Under the pieces are notes generated by a model, which worked only from the letters and a program-made list of their open reading frames with translations, was not told where the DNA came from and did no database searches. Source: Ascoidea tarda (nom. inval.) (Eukaryota > Ascomycota > Saccharomycetes > Ascoideales > Ascoideaceae). Taken from it: a DNA stretch of 43,531 bases. The stretch spans positions 1 through 43,531 of the forward strand of contig JAKTTS010000068.1 of the NCBI GenBank assembly GCA_030560485.1. Direction: 5' to 3'. Made by a program: the position numbers and the translations under genes. Positions 20,858 to 32,685 of this stretch are shown one piece after another. Position 1 is the first letter of the stretch. Every line of letters begins with the position of its first letter.

Positions 20858-21419
20858 ATTTGATGTGAAATTGAGAAATCAAGAAACTGAGTTAAGAAAT
20901 TAAGGAATTAAGGAATTGTGTAATGAAATGGTGAAATTAGAGAACAAGAAATAAGAAATAAGAAATAAAACGAGAGATATATATAAGGATATATATGGGT
21001 CATTAATTTAGTACATGAGTAGTGATATAGTGAAATTTGAGAGATTTTGGAAATAATAGTGAAAATAATAATAAAAACAAATAAAAAAAAAAAATCGGAA
21101 TAGTGCTTGTGAAAGGATTGGTTTGGGCAATGAAATGAACACAATGGAGTAGGAGTAGAAGAAACAGAAGTGCAATGTTTGGATGTGGTTCTGGTGTAAA
21201 GGCAATTTCAGTTGTAAGTATGCTGAAAGTATGGTCGATTGTTTAAGTATCTTGTGTTAAAGTATTTATTAAACCATCAGAAAGCAAATCGAGAATTGAG
21301 CAATTCCAGAAAAAAGCGAAAGCTGATAAGAAAATAGCGCAGACCTCGTTGGTGATATCCGAAAAGGGTCTGTAATGGAGGTCTGTAGTGAAGGTCTGCC
21401 AACGTGCGCACGCCATTTC

Positions 21420-21425
21420 CACGTG
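21420..21425. promoter_or_regulatory. CACGTG site upstream of MDE1
   Basis: Cbf1-type E-box about 145 bp before the MDE1 ATG. Cbf1 with Met4 is the known activator of sulfur amino acid genes in yeast. Confidence 0.55.
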
Positions 21426-21458
21426 TATGGCGTGAGCCGAGACCCAGAAGAGATGGGG

Positions 21459-21470
21459 CCACAGCTGTGG
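21459..21470. promoter_or_regulatory. CCACAGCTGTGG palindrome, paired Met31/32-type half-sites
   Basis: A perfect 12-bp palindrome about 100 bp before the MDE1 ATG. CTGTGG is the core of Met31/Met32 sites, and here two face each other. It lies between the CACGTG and the TATA box. Confidence 0.45.
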
Positions 21471-21482
21471 GAGCTCATCGAG

Positions 21483-21490
21483 TATAAAAG
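21483..21490 (+). promoter_or_regulatory. TATA box of MDE1
   Basis: TATAAAAG, 79 bp before the ATG at 21569. Confidence 0.6.
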
Positions 21491-21568
21491 CGAGGAAAGT
21501 GGGAGTGTTTTGTTTTTCGATCCAGCTAAGGGAATATTATAAGAGTGCTACAAGGATATTAAGTGGAG

Positions 21569-22573
21569 ATGACATATGAGTTGGAGCTGGAGCTGGAGCG
21601 ACAAAGAGTCGGCAAGCGTGTGTTTAAAAGCCATAATCATGGCCATAACCATGGTCATAACCATGGTCATAACCATGGTTATGATCACCGAGCCGAAAAA
21701 CTTGAAAGAATTCAAGGGGTTGACAAGCATGGTAGACTTCATAAGAACGGAAACATTGGAGATATAGTTGAGTACGATATTGAAGATGAAGAGCATCCTA
21801 TTAATTTGATCTGCCAGTTGTGCAAGGATTTTTATTACAACAACTGGGTTACAGGGACCGGTGGAGGGTTGAGCATTCGAGATGACAAGAAAAAGCTAAT
21901 TTATTTGGCGCCATCGGGGGTGCAAAAGGAGAAGATCGAGCCCAACGAGATATTTATTTTGAGAGATTATCAAAACGGCGAAGAAAAAGAGGATGAGATC
22001 AAAAGAGGGTACGGGTACAATGAGCTTATTGATAACTACAAAGACAGTAGTAAATATTTGTACACGCCCAATGAGATTGAAGGAGTTTGGGAGCTGAAAA
22101 ATACGTACAAGCCCAGTCAATGCACACCATTATTTTTGTCTACGTTTAAATTGAGAAACAGTGGAGCGTGTATTCATACCCATTCTCAAAATGCGGTTTT
22201 GATTAGTTTGTTGATTAAGAAGCAGAATTATTTCCGGATCTCGCATATTGAGCAAATTAAAGCGATACCATTTTTGAAAGAAAAAAGAAATTTGAGATTT
22301 GACGAGAACTTGGTTATTCCAATTATTGATAACAAGAATTTTGAAGAGGATTTAACGGAAAGTCTCCAGGAGGCAATTGAAAGATTCCCCAATACAACGG
22401 CAGTGTTGGTTAAGAGACATGGGATATACGTTTGGGGAGAAGATATTTGGAAAGCAAAAATTTATAACGAAGCCATTGATTATTTGTTGAAGATTGGAAT
22501 TAAGATGATACAGAACAGGATACCCTTGTCCAGCGAGGATGGCGAGGATGTTTACGACAAGGGAGGATACTAG
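21569..22573 (+). CDS. MDE1: Methylthioribulose-1-phosphate dehydratase
   Basis: A 334-residue class II aldolase-fold enzyme of methionine salvage; it dehydrates methylthioribulose-1-phosphate in the cytosol. Visible marks are the loop [21 protein letters not shown], the zinc-binding pair in [12 protein letters not shown], and the third His in [11 protein letters not shown]. Between residues ~22 and 40 is a run of His-Asn-His-Gly units from a 12-bp repeat, absent from the enzymes I know. ATG 21569 is the first ATG, though the frame also has a GTG at 21563. It converges on LSM8 with only 11 bases between stop codons, as YJR024C and YJR022W converge in S. cerevisiae. CACGTG and CTGTGG sites upstream suggest Met4-type control. 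Confidence 0.95.
   Translation: MTYELELELERQRVGKRVFKSHNHGHNHGHNHGHNHGYDHRAEKLERIQGVDKHGRLHKNGNIGDIVEYDIEDEEHPINLICQLCKDFYYNNWVTGTGGGLSIRDDKKKLIYLAPSGVQKEKIEPNEIFILRDYQNGEEKEDEIKRGYGYNELIDNYKDSSKYLYTPNEIEGVWELKNTYKPSQCTPLFLSTFKLRNSGACIHTHSQNAVLISLLIKKQNYFRISHIEQIKAIPFLKEKRNLRFDENLVIPIIDNKNFEEDLTESLQEAIERFPNTTAVLVKRHGIYVWGEDIWKAKIYNEAIDYLLKIGIKMIQNRIPLSSEDGEDVYDKGGY
21632..21679. repeat. Four 12-bp units encoding a His-rich run in MDE1
   Basis: Unit cataaccatggt, with three perfect copies after one variant, encoding His-Asn-His-Gly repeats near the N-terminus of Mde1. Confidence 0.9.
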
Positions 22574-22584
22574 TGTCTCTGTGG

Positions 22585-22983
22585 TCAGTACGAGTTTTTG
22601 GTGCTTTTGAGTGGTTGACCTTTTACCTATATTCATATTGCATGTCGCATTTAGCAGATTGGAGCTGTGTTAGTAAGCAGTAAGTAGTAAGATTGAATTG
22701 ATGTTGCATTCGCTGAACAAACGCCAATACGTACCGTAGCCCAGTCGATCTTCGCATAGAGGTCCTCGTCAAGCAAGCCGCAACACACAACAGTGGAGCC
22801 TCTGAGCATGAAAAGCCCCAAGGGAAGCACTTCTGTGCCGTCGGGCGACACAACCATCTCGTGTGTGTGGGCGAGAAGAAGGTTGGTGGCCAAGTCGTAG
22901 CCCTCCAAGCGACCCACAAAGAGCCTGCCGTCGGTGGTGACGACGCTGACCAACGCGTGTTGGAAGTCGAGAAGATAGCTCAT
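22585..22983 (-). CDS. LSM8: U6 snRNA-associated Sm-like protein Lsm8, two exons
   Basis: Exon 1 is 22983-22735 (83 codons) and exon 2 is 22626-22585; the product is 96 residues, the size of human LSM8. The Sm1 motif lies in VVTTDGRLFVGRLEGYDLAT and the Sm2 motif in LFMLRGSTVVCCGLLDE. The tail IDWATVKGQPLKSTKNSY after splicing aligns with the Lsm8 ending. Lsm8 forms the nuclear Lsm2-8 ring on the 3' end of U6. Start ATG 22983 fits the family; the frame continues 21 codons upstream. Exon 1 is markedly GC-rich (many GTC, CTC, GGC codons) compared with neighbours. Confidence 0.93.
22627..22734 (-). other. Intron of LSM8
   Basis: 108-nt phase-0 intron with donor GTACGT at 22734, branch TACTAAC at 22675-22669 and acceptor AATATAG ending at 22627. 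An AG five bases after the branch is too close to be used. Confidence 0.9.
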
Positions 22984-23061
22984 GGTGCCTGTGCAGCCTG
23001 TGCTGCCGCTGGGGAAGGGCTCTCCCAGCGCAATAAGCGCCGACACGGGTCACGCTCAGAT

Positions 23062-23067
23062 CACGTG
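23062..23067. promoter_or_regulatory. CACGTG in the LSM8 / forkhead divergent promoter
   Basis: TCACGTGC in the 146-bp gap between the LSM8 and forkhead starts, 63 bp before the forkhead ATG. A Cbf1-type site is likely, but a single short word is weak evidence. Confidence 0.35.
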
Positions 23068-23129
23068 CGCACACCGGGCTACTTGGGGGCCGCTGGCGTT
23101 TGTTGAGAGGAGTTTGCTCCACCAACGCC

Positions 23130-25887
<2,758 letters not shown>

Positions 25888-27656
25888 TACTTTGCGTATT
25901 CATTCATCGCCATCTATTAACTATTATTATTGTTATTTTTATTGTTGTTATAAAAATTAGTGATTTATCATAGAAAAAAATTAAAATCAAAATCAAAAAA
26001 AAAAAAATAGTAATAGATTTTTGTTTACTCTCACTCTGACATTTCTTATTCAAATGAAAACAAAAATAAAAATAACAACAAAAAGCAAAAGTTATTGAAC
26101 TTTTTTTTAACAATATTGTATTTTTTAATCGTCATTTTTTTTAATCCTTGTCTTTTTATCTTAAAAAAAATTAATTTCCTTTTTTTTTACCGATTTTTTT
26201 TTTTATTTAATTGATTATTTTTGTATTTTTTTTTTTTTTAATTTACTTATTTATTTAATTGTTATTCAAATTATATTATTAATAATGGGATTCATCTTTT
26301 TTTTTTTTTGTTTATACTGCCGAGAAAAGAAAAATTTTGTTTTATTTTAAGTCTTCTTTTATTTTTGAGTTGTTTCTTACGTTTGAGCTTTTCATCTCTT
26401 TTTGTTATTCTGTTTTGTTTTTTTATCTTGGAATATATTTTTTTTTCAAATCCTTTATTCGTTTTTTCTTTCTTTTTCTTCTTTCTATTATTAACTTTAA
26501 AATTTTGTTTATATATCTAAAACAAAAATAAAGGAAACAAAATTCAAATCAATCCAATGTTTTCTTGAACAAATCTAACAATTTCACTTTCCACTTCTTC
26601 ATTTGAAAAAATTCATAACTTATATAATATCAATATACAAAAACACCAGACTACAGAACGAAATGGACCTTCTTCCTCCTTCTTCATTCTTCTTCTCTCT
26701 TCTTCCCTCTGTAGATGCACCATCTTCTGCTCTGCTCCATATTGTCTCTGACTCTGGCTCTTTTGCACTCAAAACACACCAGAAAAGAGCTCTTCTCTCC
26801 TTGAATAACAAGCCAAAGTGGCCAAACCTGCTCAGCGCTTAGAGTTTGAGCTGTTTTGACTCTTTGTACTCTTCCCTTCAAGGCAACATTTGGCTTTATT
26901 TTGTGCTGGAATTGGATTGGAAGTCGCAAATGTTTCAGCTGCTCAGTCTAAGTTCGTGGATCAACATTAAGTTTGGTGTTTGATAACTGACAAGTTTTAC
27001 GGTTGCAACATTTTCGTGGCAAACTGGTGCTGGCGAGAGTCAGCGCTGATATATTCGATTGAAGAAAAGAATTGCAGTGATATGCTCATAGCCAAAGTGT
27101 TCTGTTACTGTTCAGTTGAATACTACTTTTGTAAATACAAAACATTGATACAAAGAATTGTGATGACAAACCAAAAAGGTTGATTTATTAAAAGAAATAA
27201 AGTAGAAAAAGTAGAAGCTAACTATTATCAATGTAAAAGTAATAAGGTTATAACATTTCTCTCAAGCAAAAATAAGATAGGTATAAGATAGGTATAAGAC
27301 AAATAAAATAAAAGGAATATAGTATAAGAAATAGCCAAAAAAAAACAAAAAAAGTTGGAAGTAAAGAAAATAAGATATAGGGTATAAGATATTAGGTAAA
27401 GGACAAAAACTAAGATATTAACAAAAAAGAATAAGAAAAAAAACATCAATAAGATAATAGAAACCACTTTCTGGTTGAGGTAAAAGGAAGTTTGGAATTA
27501 AAAAAAAAATTAATTAGAGCGTAGTGGATAATAGTGATAATAAATGATGAGAAAAAACAAAATGAATATCAGTAATGATTGTAAAAAAAACGCCTTTTTA
27601 TGAAGTTTTCTTTTGAATGTAAAGTTATATGTTGTTTTTGTTGTTGTTGTTGTTTC
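25888..27656. other. 1.8-kb gene-free convergent region with a GC-richer island
   Basis: Between the 3' ends of the forkhead gene and the ubiquitin-like-domain gene. 25900-26640 and 27170-27650 are poly-A/T-rich. 26640-27170 is clearly GC-richer. It has a TATATAA at about 26621 followed by an ATG at 26663 opening 59 codons of low-complexity protein, which I do not count as a gene. No tRNA, snRNA or box C/D pattern was recognised. An unannotated RNA gene is possible. Confidence 0.5.
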
Positions 27657-28301
27657 TTAGTTTTTGAATATAACATTTTTATATTCATCGCTAATTTTAA
27701 AATACTTCTTCTTTTTAATATTATAAAGATAAGTTGGGATCTTTGGATCATAGTAGTAGCCATGAGGAGTTTTCATTATCTTGACTTTGTTTGGCAAAGA
27801 CTTTTTCTTTAAGATAATAGAGACATTGATATCAGGTTTGATAAAAGATTCCCAATGACCAGGCAAAACACTGGCGTTATCTTCTTGAATAAAAATGGAG
27901 ATGTTTTCAGGGGTTAGCAAAGGTTGGATCTCAGAATAAGCGCCCTTCAATGCTTCTAAGAAGGAATTGAAGTTTTTAGAGCTTTCGTATGGAAAGGAGA
28001 AAGTAGGCAACTCAGCTCTCTTTGTAGTTGTTTCACCATTGGAATCAGTTATGATTTCCTCGTAATTTGAGATTTGGACTTTGAAGAATCTGAATTTGTC
28101 CTTTTTATTCTTTTCAGAGTTCTTTTTATCGTTTTTGGTCTTTTCGTCTTCATCACCATACTCGAGGAAGTATGGATTGGAGTAATTAACAGGCCAGAAG
28201 GGTACGTATCTTGGTTTGGAATAATAGCCAGTAAGATAGTTGTAAGGAATTGGGGGCATCATTGGGTAATTTGCTAAATTAGATTCGTTTTCGTAATCCA
28301 T
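27657..28301 (-). CDS. Protein with a ubiquitin-like fold domain, unidentified
   Basis: A 214-residue protein. The N-terminus is Tyr/Pro/Asn-rich (YLTGYYSKPRYVPFWPVNY), followed by a Lys/Asp linker. From ~residue 72 a domain begins FFKVQISNYEEIITD, continues FNSFLEALKGAYSEIQ and ends LPGHWESFIKPDINVSIIL. The pattern of a beta hairpin, helix and terminal W-x-x-x-I-x-P-x-x-x-V-x-I-x-L resembles fungal ubiquitin-like domains of the ULD type. A second short block, GYYYDPKIPTYLY, ends the protein. No signal peptide or TM is seen. ATG 28301 is the first ATG of the frame. Function unknown. Confidence 0.6.
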   Translation of the reverse strand: MDYENESNLANYPMMPPIPYNYLTGYYSKPRYVPFWPVNYSNPYFLEYGDEDEKTKNDKKNSEKNKKDKFRFFKVQISNYEEIITDSNGETTTKRAELPTFSFPYESSKNFNSFLEALKGAYSEIQPLLTPENISIFIQEDNASVLPGHWESFIKPDINVSIILKKKSLPNKVKIMKTPHGYYYDPKIPTYLYNIKKKKYFKISDEYKNVIFKN

Positions 28302-30563
28302 TTTCAAATGTGGGTATAATGAGTATGTGTGAAATTGATTTGGATAAGATATTGTCTGTTTTATAGAATAGTTTTATTGAATGCGAAAGTAGGATCGCAT
28401 GAAATAGTTAGTTGAAGTGCTGACTTAAAATAGGAAGTGGGAAGTAATGCAGAGATGAGAAGAAAAAAAAAAGAATAAGATGATCAGGGATACATGCGAT
28501 TATTTATATTAAAAAAAAACATGGAATAAGCAAAATAAAAAAATAAAAAAAGTATTAATCCAAAACAAAATACTAAAAACTGAATTGGTCATTAAAAAAC
28601 TAATAAGCTAATTGTTTACACAGAGAAGTTAATTTGAATTGGACAAAAATAATCTAGCAAATTTTGGAATAAAATTGCAGTATTAGCGAGTTTAAAATAA
28701 TTTTATTATTAAAAGTTATCAAATTTTGTGAGAAAAATTGTTAAAAATTGTTAAAAATTAAAAAGTTATACAAATTAACACAAGTCGTTTGAGAAAAGAA
28801 AACCAAAATCGAAAAAAAGCTAACAATTAACAAAAATTAAAAATAATTATGAAAAAGCTGCCCAAACCATCATCCAAACTCATAGAATAATTTGGAATAA
28901 TTTCAAATTGGTAATCATACTAAAATAATATTCAAATAGTTGCAAGTTATTTCAGAGCACTAAACTTACTTGAACAGATAATTGTTAGGGCTTGAAAAGA
29001 ATCAAAAAGCAAAACTAGCACAATTGGTAGAAAAGCACAGATAAAGATAAACGAGAGATTTTTGCTTTTAACTCCAAACTTACTAATCATCTCTTTAATT
29101 AGAGTTCGATAATTATGAGACAAAAACTCTTTATGGTGGTTCAAAAATCGCAAGCTGGAGAGAAACAACCACACAAAATGGTGCAGGTGCTGGAAAGAAG
29201 AGGAAAAAACAGGTTTGTCGCCAGCAGAAGCTGGAGCTGGGCTCAAACAAAGCAGCACAGACAGAACAAGAGAGGCAAGACTAAACAAAGCAGAAACAGC
29301 TCCAAAACCAGTTCCACACCAGTTCCAATCCACCTCCTCTTTTATACCTCTCCTTTATACCTCTCCGCAACACCTTTTCTACCACCCCAAAACCCCAAAA
29401 CCGCTCCTGTACCAATCGGGAAATCGAGACAACTCTCCTGCGCCGTCTCGCTGGCTCTCGCGATGCGCAGCACAACGCAGCGCTGCATTTAATCCTAAAG
29501 TCTGGTCCGGCACACTGCAAGCATATGGTGGCAGCAGAAGACGTTGCACGCGCCTTCATTACGCCTCACAGTGCTGGCAACAGTGTCTCAGCTCTGCTTC
29601 GGCCGCGTTTCATCTCTGGTAAACACGCTTTTGGTCTCCAGCTTGTGCGCTTTTCTCTGCGCATGAGCTTGTTTTCTGTACTCCGTAGTTCTATTTTGGA
29701 AAACAAACTCCAAAGGCCTAGCTGACGGAGATTCTGTTGCCATGTCCTGAGACCTGCCGATCCTCTGTTCGCTAACCGTTCGGCAGCTCCCCGTTTTGCG
29801 CATTGGGACCTGATCACTGGTTCCTTCTCTTGAGTAAAGAAATTGATCGTCTCAAAATGATTTTTAATCAACGCAGACTGTTAATCATAGATAATGATGA
29901 ATAATCATTGTCATGTTAATGAGATATATTCTCAGTAAGGGCTTGAATTCTCGATGATTAGTTAGATTTGACACCAACAACATCAATTTAAACTCGATCG
30001 AAAAAAAACAACAACAAAAAGTCAATTCTTAATCTATTCTTTTGTTTGAACTCCAGAGACTGCTTATGAAAAGTCCTTCTTATGCGGACCGCTGCTTTAC
30101 GTGCACACAAATCGTTGTTTCTTGCTCGATTCATTCGAAAAACTAACAGACCCATCAAATCAGGACACATCAAATGTGCCTCCAATAAGAGATTTTAAGA
30201 TTCACCTTGATTTTTGTCATTTCAACCGTTTTTTGATTTCGATGTAATTAATGCTGTTATCATTTAAAGTTATATCAAATTTAAATCGAATCTAAGTCAC
30301 ATTGAACCATATCTACAAACAAAAAATTACCAAATTTTAAATTTGTGGCCAATTTTATAAGGTATAATCGTGTTTTTTCTTTTGATTTATAATCGGTTCT
30401 GTTAAACAAAGAAGAAAAAAAGAATTTCTGTCATGTTCAATGTTTTTCTCTTTTTTTAAAGAAAATTATTTTTTTGTATTTTACATGCTATTGTGTTAAT
30501 CAAACTTTTAAAAAAAATAAAACGATATTCTTTTAACTTTCAGTTTTGAAAAGATGACACTTT
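28302..30563. other. 2.3-kb region without a clear gene
   Basis: Between the ubiquitin-like-domain gene start and the RRG7 3' end. 29100-29880 is GC-richer, as promoters here tend to be. Minus-strand TATAAAA (29346-29340) and TATAAA (29359-29354) could drive a leftward transcript. The first minus-strand ATG after them (29090) opens 47 codons with one hydrophobic stretch (LSFIFICAFLPIVLVLLF). Donor-like GTAAGT at 28969, branch-like AACTAAC at 28413-28407 and acceptor CAG ending at 28356 would allow a leader intron for the 28301 gene. The rest is AT-rich with nothing recognised. Confidence 0.4.
29340..29359 (-). promoter_or_regulatory. Paired TATA boxes on the minus strand
   Basis: TATAAA (29359-29354) and TATAAAA (29346-29340), 13 bases apart in a repeated aggtataaa context, inside a GC-richer island. 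They are probably a promoter for leftward transcription toward 28301. Confidence 0.4.
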
Positions 30564-31631
30564 TCAAATTAATATTGGCTTCGGTTTCACACTATCAATG
30601 TTATTATCAATATTATTATCAACGGTATTATCAATGGTATTATCAATGGTATTATCAATGGTATTAGTATTTTCATTTTTCAATTCAGTCTTTGACTCGC
30701 CTACTTTCTTACTTAATTGTTCATTTGATTCTTTACTGCCTTTCCTAGTTTTTTTATTTAGTCTTTCCCTTTCTTCAAAATATCCCTCGATCAATCCATT
30801 AATTGAAAAAAAATCATTTAAATTTACCAACAAACCTTTAGCCTTATCATTTCTATAATACTTTAATAAATTTCCACCATAATAATTTTCATATTCATAT
30901 TCTCTTTTTCCATTTCTGGCGCCCCTGAATTTTATTTTGGATATAGTTAAATAGACAAACGGTACGTTTATTGTAGACACCACTTTCGAGGCATTATATG
31001 TTAATGATGTAGGCGAAACAACAAAAAAAAATGAACATCCTCTCTTTTTAATTGGAACAATACTATTAAATACCCCAACCAGTTCAAGGAATAATTTGGC
31101 TGCAAGCTTTTTATCTGTATTTTTACATTGAACATATGCCGGGGTTTTCTTTATTGAATATTCTTGTTTATTTTTTTTTCTTGCTACCAATGAATATATC
31201 TTCAGACCACCTTTTAACGTCTTAGCATTTAGTCTTCCCGCTTGACTATCTTCCATCTCTTTTATTTTATATTCACTTAAATCCCAATACCCTTTCAAAT
31301 CAACTCCTCCATCATACGATCCCCCGGTTCTAACAATCTTCCACATATGTAAAAACTTTTCCAACACATATTTAGTCTGTAACTCATACAATGTTCCCTC
31401 AAATACTGATGATTTCGTATCCACTGTTCTTTTTTGGCAATCTGCCAAATACTCTTCGATCTCAATTAAAGCAGTTGGCTTGTCTTTCGATACAAGACTG
31501 CCTTCACCCAAGTTCGATATATATCTGCAGCAAAAAGCCAGTGTCCATCTCGCTCTACCCCCAAAAGCATTAACCCCAAATATCCTTAGTGTGCTGGTCC
31601 TTAGCAACATCTCTTCGTGCTCTTGAAACAT
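30564..31631 (-). CDS. RRG7: Rrg7-like mitochondrial protein with a restriction-endonuclease-like fold
   Basis: A 355-residue protein. FEGTLYELQTKYVLEKF, TGGSYDGGVDLKGYWDL and YVQCKN give the E ... D ... x-x-K order of a PD-(D/E)xK nuclease core, which is the hallmark of Rrg7 (S. cerevisiae YOR305W, required for respiratory growth, mitochondrial). The N-terminus is Arg-rich and almost free of acids after residue 8 (LLRTSTLRIFGVNAFGGRAR), fitting a mitochondrial presequence. The C-terminal ~55 residues are charged and end in Thr-Ile-Asp-Asn repeats encoded by a 12-bp minisatellite. The start is ATG 31631. It is divergent from the next gene across 243 bp. Confidence 0.82.
   Translation of the reverse strand: MFQEHEEMLLRTSTLRIFGVNAFGGRARWTLAFCCRYISNLGEGSLVSKDKPTALIEIEEYLADCQKRTVDTKSSVFEGTLYELQTKYVLEKFLHMWKIVRTGGSYDGGVDLKGYWDLSEYKIKEMEDSQAGRLNAKTLKGGLKIYSLVARKKNKQEYSIKKTPAYVQCKNTDKKLAAKLFLELVGVFNSIVPIKKRGCSFFFVVSPTSLTYNASKVVSTINVPFVYLTISKIKFRGARNGKREYEYENYYGGNLLKYYRNDKAKGLLVNLNDFFSINGLIEGYFEERERLNKKTRKGSKESNEQLSKKVGESKTELKNENTNTIDNTIDNTIDNTVDNNIDNNIDSVKPKPILI
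30597..30666. repeat. 12-bp minisatellite at the RRG7 3' end
   Basis: Units attatcaatggt and variants, about six in tandem, encoding Ile-Asp-Asn-Thr repeats near the Rrg7 C-terminus. Confidence 0.85.
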
Positions 31632-31874
31632 TTATTCAATTCCAGCTCCAGATTCTTCGGTAGATAAGACACTGTAGATCTGAGTCCAGGTGTGTATACT
31701 GGTCCGCATTGCTGACCCATTAAACTCCGTATCTGGCATATGATTACGTAAACCAGAGAGGCCTCTCACTATTTCCTGTTTGGGCCTTGCATTTTCCAGC
31801 TCCAAACACAACTTCAATAACAATCCAAAGTCTTATCACCTCGAGCTTCCTCTCTCTTCTCTTCCATCTCCACC

Positions 31875-32436
31875 ATGAGCACCTCTACAAAGACCTCTCC
31901 CTTGATCGATGCTTCTCCCAATTCAAAGGAAAGTTTCAGCAACGAGCCTTTGCATTCCAGTGGAAACAGCCATGGTTTATCCAGCAGCCTGAATTTAAAC
32001 AGTGACCTTCTCAAAGCCAGTGAGCTGAAAAAGGCTGTTTCGATATTCGAAGTGGCTACTGATTTAGAGAACCTTTTAGGTAACCTAGTATGTTTTCTTG
32101 TTTTTCTCAATTTCCATATCCTTATTAGTACTAACCTATTCTTCACATCAGTTGAAAAAAGTTGAAGAGTCTGACCTGGAAATAAACAATAATAGTATGT
32201 TGATAAAAGTCTGGAAATTCTATAGGCTTTCAAATTTAATTCTTTGATTATGCCATTTTATTTTTTTATTTTTTGAAATAATAACTAACAAACTTTTTAT
32301 CATCGAAAAAGTTGAAAAAATAACCAAAAAATTGACTGACATGGAACTAAAAATAAGAAAAACCGAAAATGAATCTATCTCAAACATAAATTCGTCCCCT
32401 CTTCCTGCTAGATATGAAGAAATAACAATCTCATAA
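31875..32436 (+). CDS. Small three-exon coiled-coil protein, unidentified
   Basis: Exons 31875-32087, 32152-32194 and 32312-32436 join to 126 residues. The first 45 are Ser/Asn-rich. From SELKKAVSIFEVATDLENLL through LKKVEESDLEINNN to IEKITKKLTDMELKIRKTE is a continuous amphipathic helix, probably a coiled coil, with a short Pro-containing tail. Phases match at both joins (0, then 1) and each exon alone would end early. The size and helix suggest a small complex subunit. A faint likeness to the BLOC-1 subunit Snn1 (a TDL-x-x-L helix) is not enough to name it. CUS1 follows 250 bp downstream on the same strand. Confidence 0.7.
32088..32151 (+). other. Intron 1 of the small coiled-coil gene
   Basis: 64-nt intron with donor GTATGT at 32088, perfect TACTAAC near 32128-32134 and acceptor ATCAG ending at 32151. 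Confidence 0.9.
32195..32311 (+). other. Intron 2 of the small coiled-coil gene
   Basis: 117-nt phase-1 intron with donor GTATGT at 32195, branch-like AACTAAC at 32283-32289 and acceptor AAAAAG ending at 32311, the first AG after the branch. The A-rich acceptor is atypical. Confidence 0.75.
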
Positions 32437-32685
32437 GCTGACCTAATCTTCTTTTCATAGTATTTATCTCATCTTTTTTACTTTGCAAAATTAACTCTTC
32501 TTCATTAACTCTCTTCCTCATTCTGAGAAAAAATTACCCGGCATTCGTGAAGGTTTTCTTTCATCTTTATCTTTAAATCCTTTTCATCTTTATCTTTAAA
32601 TCCTTTTCATCATTTCATTTTATTTCACTTTATTTATCTTTAATAGATTCTACAATTAAATAGTTTTAATAAATATCTTTGGATA

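Larger units (their letters stand above)
20858..21568. other. REEP-like gene / MDE1 divergent promoter region
   Basis: 711 bp without a gene. The left 350 bp are AT-rich with agaaataaga repeats (20944-20968). The right 300 bp are GC-richer and hold CACGTG, a CCACAGCTGTGG palindrome and a TATA box, all placed to serve MDE1. Confidence 0.6.

Noticed and set aside
26663-26842. 59-codon ORF behind a TATATAA
   Set aside because: Ser/Leu/Pro-rich composition from a pyrimidine tract, with no homology recognised; kept only as part of the GC island observation.
28947-29333. 128-codon minus-strand frame with hydrophobic segments
   Set aside because: It starts at GTG, has no family likeness, and its upstream half is promoter-like. 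Only the last 47 codons follow an ATG.
29988-30185. Small basic minus-strand ORF with ARKAAVRIRRTF
   Set aside because: No family match, Met starts only in poor context, and it ends in a poly-A-derived Phe/Leu run.
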